From: Monarcha castaneiventris obscurior
Lineage: Eukaryota > Chordata > Aves > Passeriformes > Monarchidae
Length of the DNA stretch: 64,000 nt
Assembly (NCBI GenBank): GCA_026261815.1
Contig: JAMPIT010000258.1
Coordinates: 17,378,501-17,442,500 of the forward strand
Reading direction: 5' to 3'
Shown: piece by piece, positions 38,701 through 50,700 of the stretch
Layout of the letters: each line of letters begins with the position of its first letter
Numbering within the stretch: position 1 is the first letter of the stretch
The notes under the pieces: model-generated
The model's database searches: none
The model's input: only the letters and a program-made list of their open reading frames with translations
Told to the model about the DNA's origin: nothing
Translations under genes and position numbers: made by a program

Positions 38701-41700
38701 CTGATAACTACTGTTGTAGCATAACTTTTAAAAGGGCATCTGGGTTTGTCTTGTTTGATGTAAGTCAGTACGCTTCTGTGTGCAAATGCTTCCTATCTTT
38801 AATTAGGATGCAGTTCATTCATGATTTTGATTTAGTAATTAATATCTAGGCCAAGCCTTATTAGAAAATGAATTTGTCAAAAAGTCTCTCAGCATCATTT
38901 CAGGAAAGCTATGCAGTGTAGAAATCAGTGCCTCCATCTTTCTCATGTGTGCCGGTTTTGGCCAAGATCCAGCAATATATCCTCTGGGAGAAAGGCAGGC
39001 CACAACCACCCTTCCCCCCACCAGGCTCGGGGAAAAAAAAATTCTAATTTTCTGGCATAGAGCCGTGATAGGGGATACACATCATATAGTCACCCCAAGA
39101 CATCATGCTTTCCAGGACACTTAATTAAAAAAAAAAAAAGGCAAACCCAAAGCATTAATTGAGCTCAGAAACTTAAGCAATGAACTGTGATAACTTCAAC
39201 ACACATCAGGTACAAGAGCAGTGAATTCCAGTGTGCAGAGTGTAGACCAAGCATGGCAGCCAACTCAGCCTGAATGAGCAGGGACCTTCAACAGTCCAAC
39301 TACAAAAAAGGAGGTACATGGAAGGTAGAAGCATGGGTGGAAATGCCTGTGAGAGTACTCAGAGCTGGCCTTCATGAACTTCAAAAGGTCATGGCCATTA
39401 GAAGAGCTTACTGATAATACCAAAAAAACCCAAACGTTGCTCCCATGTTTGAAAACAAGTTTACTGGAAGCTGCAGGATGGTCAGCCTCACTGTATTCCT
39501 GGCAAGACTGTGAGCAAAACTTCTTGTAAGCTAATTCTGGCCACACAAGGGACAAAAAAGTGATTGCAAACTGACATGTTTTGTGCCATAAGTCAGCTTC
39601 TCCTGATGGGAGAAAATCTGAGTCCTTGCTAGAAATTCCCTAAATGGACAGGACAGACCAGCATTTAGTTTCTTCTTCAAAGAGTTGTTTAAGTTCTTAT
39701 CAGCTACAAGGTTACAAGGAACGTAGCAAGAGTAGAGAAAAGCTGCCAGTGACCTGGTATCAAGATTTTGCAGCCCTTTTAGAGGCATTTTACCCAATAG
39801 AAGTTTGAAACGACAGTTATTTTTACTTTTCCACCAATGTCCAGTAAATCACCTTGTAACACAGGCAGGAACTGTGGCAAATTCTATCCAATCATGCTAA
39901 GCTACTTCTACTGCAGAAAATGGAGGTCTTGAAGAAAGAGCACGAAGCCCAAAATGATGTAAACATCCACCATTTTGGAAACCTCACTGTTTAACTATTT
40001 ACTACATAAACAAACCCAAAGCCTCTAAATTCTTCACCCTGTGACATTCTTACATAATATTCTACTATCTAGTTCACATTTATGTAGATTTTAATTCTTC
40101 CCAGCATGTAGGCAGTTTTCTCCATGGGTAAAGGTAAAGTCAAAAACTGCATTGTTCGGGGGGGTTAAGTTCTTCAAAACAGGCAGAGGAATATTCTCTG
40201 CACTCTGGATTTCCTCAGCAAACAGCCTGGATTTACCAATGACAGATCATGCTGTACTAACCTGATTGCTTTCAGTGATGAGAAAACTGTCTGTGTGGAT
40301 AAGGGAAGGACAGGGGATGTTGAATACATTGATATCAGGTCTCCCTTAATACCGTGATAGCCAAACTGAATTGGCTGGATGAGTGGACAGTGAAGTGAAT
40401 GGGAAACTGGTTGGTCTGACTGGTGACTGGGTTACTGGTGGCCCTGTTTTGAGTGGGGAGTTGAAGTAGGTGACGTTCAGAGGTCCCTTGCAACCTTATG
40501 GCAGAGAGGCGTCTCAGAGTAGCAGTAACTTCTTTATTCCTGCAATCCTCCATCTTACAATGTGTGTCCACTGTGTGTATCAACCAAATACAGCTTTTAA
40601 TAGGCAAACTTTCACCATAAAAATGTAGTCAGTACTTTATTAAAAGTATTGTATCCTAATGTGTTTCCAGCAAAGCAGGCAAATATTACATTAGCTAGGG
40701 CAGCAGGGCAACAGCTTTTCTTTTAGATACAGTTGGGTGACTTGGTGGAAAAAAATGGTGAATTTTATCCATTATTTAACTGTTGCATGTCTGTGGTTGT
40801 ACTAGACAGGTTATTTGCTGCTTATTGCTGTGATGCTGGTAGTGCGCACTTACTGTGATATTTGGATGATTCAAAATGGAACCGTCATTGAAAGGTACCT
40901 ACACATTTGTTATTTTTAAACATTCTTTCCTGTATTTAACAGGGAAAGTCGTGTATCAGAATATGTATTCAGGCATTTTATAGCTTGCTTCTTTAAAACA
41001 GTTGGGAAACTGGTATAGTTGCAATTTGGGGAGGCACCACTATATTTTGGTAAATAAGAATAAAGATTCATTTATTAAATTATTTTTGTTTATCAGTAAA
41101 ATTATTTTATTAAATTAATATTTTTAAACTGTTTAATAAATATTAATTTGGTAACATTTTTACACTGAAGACTCTGTATGTCCAAGAATGTACTTCAGAA
41201 TAGTGGTTTTATGTCTTAGACTTAGACATTTTGAGTGGATATTAGGGCTTTTATTTCTTCCCACTGAGCTGTTTGCTCTTCAGCTTGATAAAAACAATGC
41301 TTTCAGTCTTTCTAACATAGTAAGTGGTTTTTAGACCTCCGATTATTCTTGCTGGTCTTGTTGCTAATTGAAGCAAGTCAGAATGTGTCTAGAACTGTGA
41401 ATTTAAAATGATACTGTGTTTGAGGAATAACATTTAATGCTTTGTAGAATGGAAGGACTGCTTTGTTTCTCTTGTGAGAATCTGTGAAAGCAGAGAAGGG
41501 GAAGAACTGGTATTCTGTGATTGTGAACTGCTGAGCCCTTAATGTGGGCAGTTACAGAGGAGCAGACAGGAGATAACTGCTCAGTCTGCCACTTAGCTTA
41601 CCTGAGGATGTCAGACTGGATCCTACAGGTTTCCATGATGATTTTTCTTTTCTCAGTGTGGTCCCCTGAGAATTTTTCTATCCACTTAGGACATGCAAGT

Positions 41701-44700
41701 TTCTACTTTGTTGTTTCTCTTGTAACTGACTCTTAGCTGGTGGTCATTTACAGTGCTATCATTGGCCGCAGCAGAAAAGATTTCAAGAAATACTTGTTCA
41801 ACTTCATTGCTGCAATGCCTGCTGTAAGTGCTCTTCTTGTGCTCACCTTTTAGTAGAACATATTTTAAATGTAAATTAAGAATTTGAGGAAAGGATCTCA
41901 AAGGAGTGTCTTAAAACCTATGGAAATTAGTTGTTTTATGTGCAGGTCTGTATTAAAACACATTTCATTTTCTGGCTCCAGTGTGTGGGAGACTTTATCA
42001 GCATATTTCCTAATTGGTTGGAACTATTTTTTAGACAGATGAGTTTGGGTTTTCAGGTTAGTTTTGTTGATGGCAATTTTGACTATAGGTTTGGGGTTCT
42101 TTTGGCACAATTGATGATGGGGATTTGTTTTAGACCTTAATTTTTGTATTTTTTACATTTTTCACAGATTTGTTATGACTTCTTCCATGCTTTAACTTTC
42201 CTTCAGCTTGTTGGCATTTCTGATCTGCACCAGATAGAAATAATTGTTGCTACCTGATTTGCAATAAATTTTAGAACTAGTTGACACATTTAAGGGAGTG
42301 GTTGTCAAATGGTGGCTCTTTTCTAGTTTATCAGAAGAGCTGAAAATATACAACGTGAACATGATTTTATCTTAAATGGTGAGTTCCCCTGGGAACTGGA
42401 GGCAGAGACCTAAGCAGTGGTCCTGTAGACATTGTATGATAGATCTTAGGTGTATTTATGGCATTAATGATTATTAGGGGGAATTAATCTGTTTTAAAGT
42501 GTTTAAGCAATTTATACTGTAAACTGATCTAAGTATATTTAATCTTGTTAGCTAAATGTTACTGTCTCTTACTTTAGATCTCTCTAGTGAATAACTTCCT
42601 GAAGTATGGTCTAAATGAACTGAAACTTTGCTTCCGAGTAAGACTTACCAGATACCTCTATGAGGAATACCTTAAGTAAGTAACACCTTGTCTACAGTTT
42701 TTAGAAGTTGATTCAAATAATTTTAAATACATAGTAAGAAGGTTGCAGGGGGCTTAATAGGCTAAGTATGCTGCTTAGAAAAGGCTTTTGGTTGCAATTA
42801 ACTTGCACTTGAGGATGAGTGGCTTATCTAGGTTGTATGTGGCATAGATACAAAGATAGCAAAGCTGGCTCAATTGGGGAAAAAATGCACCGTACTGCTT
42901 CCATGATTGGGTCAGATTCCAAAGTACTTCAGTGGTGTTCATGTGGTGAAGGCTGAATTGGATGCATGAGCTTGAGCAGCTCCTTCTGTCTTTCTGCACT
43001 ACATTTTGGTTGTAAAATGTACTGAAGCAGAGTTTGTGAGGGTTTTCTAACTAAGTTCAATAGCAGCATGAGCCTGAGCTTCAGCTAAGACATCCTGGAA
43101 CCTAAATACCTAAATGGTCCTGCAGGATTCAAGGTGGAATTAGTCAGGCAGAAGCACAAGCTGTGTTGATTCCATACAGTAATTTAATGTTTGCACTACT
43201 TCGCCTCTCTGTTGTATGAAGCAAGGGCGTTCCAGTTATTCCATATCCCAGGTAATGAGTTTTTTTCTGCCACTTAGCTATTGTTTTGTTTCAGAGCTTA
43301 TACATACTACAAAATGGGAAATCTGGACAACAGAATAGCTAATCCAGATCAACTCCTTACACAGGATGTGGAAAAATTCTGTAACAGTGTAGTGGACCTG
43401 TACTCAAACCTTAGCAAGGTAAGTCTTTTAAGAGAGAACTTTGAGTAGTAGCTGCAGACATTTAGGATGGGAGTGTCAGCTCAAATCAAGTATGTGCATT
43501 TGTATGTGGATTGCTTGGAGTATGGTAATAAAAAAAAATTTATGGTGCTGTATTCTTTCACACTCTTTGTAGCTTTCATAACCAAAGCACTGTTGTGAGT
43601 TGTTACATTTTTTATTAAATTTTCTTCTAAAGAACTTACTGCATTCCTTTGTAGATGAACAGTGATAACTTTGCTTTCTTGGTAGATAGTTTTCAGAAGA
43701 AAAACAATGTCTAGCTCTTAGTTTCATACAAATATTATTTTGTGTAGGGAGGTGTGGTTGAATAAGCTTTTCCCTATTTCTGGTGTAAATTTTAAGGGGA
43801 TTGGGTAGTGAATGAGAATACTGTTGACATTTTTAGACTAAATTTTTTGATGCTACGGGTTTCATACAAGCTGAGTATAAGTAAACTACAAGTTACTTGG
43901 TTCAAATACTTCTGACTACAAAACCTGTAGTTCAGCTGTTTTAGCTTTGAGGGGGGTTATAGAACATTTGGGTGTTCCTTCTATCAGGTACGTAGCCAAA
44001 TATATGGCGTTATCTTTTCATTCAGTATTTCTCATAATTACTTCTGTTAAATTATCATGGGTTCTAGTCCACCTTTGATAAGTGAGCAGAGTGTCGTTAC
44101 AGGCCTAAAATAGTACTCTTCTTGCAAAGTACTCTTTTTCCATGGTATGTATTTATCTGAAGATTGTGATGTTTTTATGTTCAATCCTTGAGCAAATGTT
44201 TGCAGGAAAAAGTCATGTGGGTGAGATTCCTTTTGTCTTAGCTTTTAGTTTGTATAATAGGCTAGCCAGTATTTTAATTCAGAGCTGTGACTGTTCTTGG
44301 GGTGGTACATGGTTTCTGGACCTTTTGGTATTAGTTTTGTGTTTGTGTTCTAAGGCTTTTTTTTATGCCTCTCTTACAGCCCTTCTTGGATATAGTTTTG
44401 TACATCTTCAAGCTAACAAGTGCAATAGGAGCACAGGTAAATTGAGCGGGTTTTTTAGAATTATAAGCACATTTTCCCTTCTTTGGTTATAGCCTTGTAC
44501 CTGTGTGGAATCCCAGTAAAACCCTAGGCGATAATTGTAGATGCATACATTATTTGGAGGGATACACTGAAAATATACATTCACACTTAATGTTCTGTGT
44601 GCTTTAGCGCCCTCTATTTTGAGGCGAGCAAAATAAAACCCAGTATTTTTAGGCATTTGATCAACAATTTGAAGAACCAAGAAAGTTCTTTATTTTCTTC

Positions 44701-47700
44701 TAGTGTTTCTTTGGAAATCCATTTTGGTACATTACCTTTTGACTGCTTATGTCTTGCATGAATTCCATTTAAGGGTGAAAATAAGTTTTGTTTCTGTGCA
44801 GCCTCTATAAAGGAGAACTGTTTCTTGCCTTGAGCTGTAAGACTCAATAAGCTGAATAATTTCAGAAATAATTCTTTAACTTAGTGAAATGATGCATTAT
44901 CAAGAATGTTCAGGAGTTGAAAAAGAGTAGCTGTGGGTCACATGGTGCAAATTCTGTTGAGACAGACTTGCAGTAAGGCTTAACTAAATGTTGGGAACTT
45001 TTCCAATCTCAGATGTCTTTGTGCTGCTCTCTGTAATAGTTATGTGCAGCTTATGTCATTCCACACTTCAGTGTTATTTAATAATCTGTCATTTGTCTAT
45101 GGAAGCTTAGGATCCAAGACTGCTTGAGAGAACCAGGAAATATGTATAGCAGACAATGGGATTGAAATACTGACTGCTGTGAGACAGTTTAGCAAATGTG
45201 AAGAAAAATAAGTAAGCAGAAAGGAGGGAGAAGAAATTAGAGGGGACTAGTAACTTATTAATGAAATAAGCTAGGACAGTAGGGGACAGGTCACACTTGG
45301 TGGTGATAAAAAGCTGAATAGGAGTTTGGGATGGGAAGGGCATATGGGGACAGACAATTAATAAAATTAGTAAAGCAGTATCTACAACACAAAAGAAGGT
45401 GACATGATGGGAACCACAAATGTAATTGAATTGACAGTATAAGCACACAGGAGGTGAGAATTAAGGGATTCATACTTTCTGGGCATTTTGGATACAGATA
45501 CTATCATTTGAGACCATCTAAGCTTTTATTCTTTTTTGATATTCACAGGGTCCAGCTAGCATGATGGCATACTTGATTATTTCAGGGTTCTTCCTTACAC
45601 GTTTAAGGAGACCAATTGGCAAGATGACTATTATAGAACAAAAGTATGAAGGGGAGTACAGATACGTCAACTCGCGGCTCATTACAAACAGGTATATACT
45701 TGCTTGGGTGCTGAGATATAAGTGACAATGCTGTGGGGTAAATGGAATTTGTGTGTTAAAATATACTTGGGAAGTGTGATGCTATCAGGTCTGAGCCAAG
45801 TGTTTGCATCTTTATGGATTGTAAAGTAATTTGTATATGCATTATATTCCATAGTCAAGACTAAGTAGGGTATAGTAAGCCTGTGTTCTACTGTTGTGAA
45901 AAAGTATAAACCCTTATTTCATAAGGTAACTGAAAGTGCTATATTCCCATATTTTATGGCTGATTTTTTCCAAAGACTATCTTTAAGAAAATGAGGTTGC
46001 ATTATTTTCATTTGTTTCTTTTTAGTGAGGAAATTGCTTTTTATAATGGAAACTTGAGAGAAAAACAGACTATTCACAAGACTTTCCGTAAGCTGGTAAG
46101 CCTCTTTTATCTCTTAAAACATTTTAAGCAAAACTTAATTAAAACTTAATTAATTCTGTTGTGGTGATTCTTGACATGTGTTCATATAAATTGACTTATA
46201 GTGGCTTGGTGGTTTTGTTGCTACATTCATTAGATTAAAAAATCAGGTGGTAGGCTGTAAGCAGAACAGAAGTTTCTGATAGAATGGCCTTTCTCTTGCC
46301 ACTTACCTCCTTGTCACCCACCACAATTATTGTTCTCACTATTCAGTTTCATGTGTAGTTTGTTTTGATCCCGAGTGCAAGTCTTTGCCATCAGGACCCT
46401 TGTGCAGTGCTTGCCACACTTAGAGGCATATTAAGGTGTCTGAGGTACTGAAAAATAACTGTTTGGAACCAAATGTCTAATAAAAGACAATAAAACAGAT
46501 ACTGATAGAGTTTGAACTTCTTTCTTCTGCTGTATCTTACCAGGTGGAACACTTACATAACTTCATCCTGTTCCGGTTCTCTATGGGTTTCATTGATACT
46601 ATCATTGCCAAATGTAAGTGTGTGTCTAGTGCTAATGCATTTCTATAAATAACAAAACAAACTTTTTACATAAGAAGTGTCTTTTTTCTTACTGTTTCAA
46701 TGAATGTGCAGCTTAATTTTTATTTTTAAACTGCAGACCTTGCCACTGTGGTTGGTTACCTGGTTGTTAGTCGTCCATTTTTGAACCTGTCTGATCCTCG
46801 CCATCAGAACAGCACTCATGCAGAACTTTTGGAGGTAAATAGACCAGAATTAAAACAACCTGTAGATTCTAAATTTTGTTAGTCCACGTAAAGAAACGTT
46901 CTTCTACTCTAGGATTACTACCAAAGTGGAAGAATGCTACTGAGAATGTCTCAAGCTCTGGGCAGAATAGTCCTAGCAGGCCGTGAAATGACAAGATTGG
47001 CTGGGTAAGCTTAATAGTAAGAATCTTTCTCATCTCAATTTAAGAAACTGGTTGTAGAATTGAAATAAGCTTATGTGCTTTGTTCCTTGCACCATGCTAA
47101 AAATTCAGGAATTAGAAATATGCTGAAAACATATCTGAAGATATGCTGATTATGTCCACTAGAAATTTCACATCCAAATAGTACCCGCATGTAGTTTGAA
47201 TGTTTAGTTGAAACCCTGTCAAATGGTCTTAAATCAATTATGTATTATTTACCAAACCTTTTTTTTTTTTACATTGTAAGAAGAAAAATTTGGCTATTAC
47301 AGAAAAAGGGAAAGGACCTTGTAAATAAGATGCATATTAGACAACTTAGTGCAATTCTAAAATGTAAACATTCTTTTTCTATTCTGGGTTGAATAACTTT
47401 GTCATTTTAGCAGTTTGATAGAGTGCTCATTAGAGCTTGTATGGATTTCTTTTTTTTTTTTAGTTTCACAGCTCGAATCACGGAATTAATGCAGGTTCTG
47501 AAGGACTTGAACAGTGGCAAATATCAGCGTACTATGATATCAGTAGAAAAAGGTAGATGTGATATAATATGCAATATGTGCATCTCAGTGTCACATTCCA
47601 GTCACTAACACGTGTTTCTTTAAGATGCAGATAAAAAGCAACCTTTGTCTTTGGTACCTGGATCTGGAGAAATTATCAACACTGATAACCTTATCAAGTA

Positions 47701-50700
47701 TGTTTGCAAAGTTTCCACAAGTTCAATATTTTTAATGTAGACTTTTTTTAAGTCTTTACGACCATTAATAGAGGTTTGAATACCCATTATTAGAATTTGC
47801 AGTTCTGTTGTACTGTAGTTTATTTCTATTCTGTAAGACAATCCTTATCCTCTCATATTAGCAGAAGGTATAATCTGTTCTCTGAATTTGGGCTTTTTGG
47901 TAACCTTACGACTGTCCTTTAGAATATGGCTTCTCAGGCCATCTTGTTTCCTTTTAGAAATACATTAGTTATGTATTTTATTCCATGATGTAATTCAGGT
48001 GTAAAAATCAGGGGCAAGTCTGTATTCCTTTTCAAAGTACTTGCTTGTAATTCTGCATGCTTAGAGATTTCATTGATGTACTTGTGTAGGGATCAATTCC
48101 TTCATTCTTTGCAATGAGGAATGTGGCATTGACTACTTAAAGGCATAACATACAGCTGTTTAAGAGATCAAATAATCTCAGTCTGGACAGTGTGAAAATC
48201 AGATAGGGAAGTAGAGGGGAAAGAGAGGAAGGAACGGGGAGAAGAGATGATACAGCTATTTTTATTATTTTCATTTTTAAAAAGGCAAGGGGGAGGTGAG
48301 CAGAGAAGTCATTCATTGCATGTCCTAGAACTACTGGGTTTAAAATGACATGCATCCTTAAATGTAGGTTTATATCCACAAGATGTTTTGGAGACCAAAG
48401 GCTTAGAAGGATTAAAAAAACAAAAATAGGGGATGAAACCAAACCTGTAGATGTAGATGTTTAAAAGCTAGGGTACCTTTTTGGTTTAAGAACTTCCTTA
48501 GCTGTTAATAGTTGGAAACTGGGAGACTGAGTGAAGTACTGCTGAAGTCTTTCCCTGTGCCTTAAATCTCTCCAGTAAACACTCAGTATCAGCTTCTTTT
48601 AGGCAACTGGTGGTTTTTGTTTTTTCTTTTTTAACTTTGCAGGTTTGATCATGTTCCGTTGGTGACACCTAATGGAGATGTTTTGATTCAAGACCTTAAC
48701 TTTGAGGTAAGTTTTTTAGTATCATAGGAAACAATATTAATGTAAAATTTTCAAGGGAAGATAACTTCAAAGGTCATCTGATTTAAAAGAAAAGTGCAAA
48801 CAAATCATCATGTTAGTTAAAAAAAAAGGCAATAAGCTATTTTCCCAAAAAACCCATTTTTATCGTTGTAAGTGATTTTCTTCCAGCTGCAGTTGGTGCT
48901 AAACCAGTTGGGGAAAAAAAACAATCACTGTGGGAAGTTGCTCATCGTAATGTCAGAAAGTTGTGTACAAGCATATGGTGATACCAGATTGTTTTATTGT
49001 TTGTAGAAGCTTTCAACAATACTTCCTCACTACCATTTTATGCATTGACTTTGCCATTCTAGGTTCGATCTGGTGCAAATGTACTGATTTGTGGGCCAAA
49101 TGGGTGTGGGAAGAGCTCCCTGTTTCGTGTTCTTGGTGAGGTAAGGGAACTTTTTAAAACAAACAGGGGAGAATGCAAAGCGTGGTTGTAATTGGACATT
49201 TTTGTCAAGTTTTAATCCTTTTCCTTTTGCAGTTGTGGCCTTTGTTTGGTGGGCGTTTAACAAAACCTGTAAGAGGAAAGTTGTTCTATGTTCCTCAGGT
49301 GAGACCAAGTACTTTAACTGAAAATAGTGTTTTCTTTCTTTCTACTTGGACTATGTTGAGAAATACTTGACATATCTTTTTGGCATCTCAGAGACCATAC
49401 ATGACTCTTGGAACGCTCAGAGATCAAGTTATATATCCAGATACTTTGGAAGATCAAAAAAGGAAAGGGATTTCTGACCAGGTAATGATAATTAGTTCAT
49501 TAACCCTTTGTCTTGCTCAGGATGAGTAATGCTTCCAAGTCCGAAATACTGAAACTGCTATGAAAAGCACTGCATTTAATAGGATTTTAATATTTACTAG
49601 GGTTGATAATGTTACCACTTGTTTTTTGAGTTCATGTAAGTTTTTTATTTGTCATTCCTGTTTCCATAAAAGGTGCTGAAGGAGTACTTGGATAATGTCC
49701 AGCTGGGTCAAATCTTGGAACGTGAAGGAGGCTGGGACAGTGTTCAGGACTGGATGGATGTACTCAGCGGGGGAGAAAAACAGAGGATGGCAGTATGTCT
49801 CAAAAGCATAAATGCTTAACAAGTGCAGAACATAAGTAAAAAATATAATGGAACTGTAAGCTATTTTTGTTGATTAAATATTAATATTTGACTAAGAAGA
49901 AACCCCCATGTGAAAAACCTAAATACTGAGAAGACAACTGAAAATAGTGGGGTTTGTACTCAAAATTTAAGAGGAAATACTGGCTTTTAAACATTCTTTC
50001 ACCATGTCTTGTTCTTTCATTGTATAAACAGAAGTTCTAAAATGACTCTCTTGAATAAAAAAAGTATAAGATAATGTACAACTTTGGGATTTTCAGGTTT
50101 CAGTGGGTACCAACTTAATTCCCTTTCCATAGTAAATTTTTGGACACTAATTCCAATTAATAACAATAATTTAACTTCTAACACTGCACCACTGCTGGTA
50201 ATTCTGTATCCACAGTATCTTTTTTTTGGCTTGCATTCCAGATGGCAAGGCTGTTCTATCATAAGCCCCAGTTTGCAATTCTGGATGAGTGCACCAGTGC
50301 TGTTAGTGTGGATGTAGAGGGCTACATTTACAGCCATTGCCGAAAGGTGAGCTGTTTGTTTCTGGAATTATCTCTGTGTACATTAACAAGAAGCACAAGA
50401 AGCACTAAAGTGGTACAGGGTTCACCCTTCCTTATGCCTAGTGCAGACTAAAAATTAAAAAAAACAAGTTGGATAAAAGCTTAGGAGGGCATACAACTTT
50501 ATGCACACTAGAATTCAGTAATTGTTTTGTAGTCATAGGATAATGTAGACATTTAGCCTAAATTATATGCAGAGAATTCTTACTAACTGCTAAGTAACCT
50601 TACTTTTCTCGATAGAGTCTTAGAATGTCAAGATAAGATCAAATAATCTAAAATTGTAGAATGTTTTCTTGTTCAAAAGGCTTCTTTTGGCCAGGGCAAA

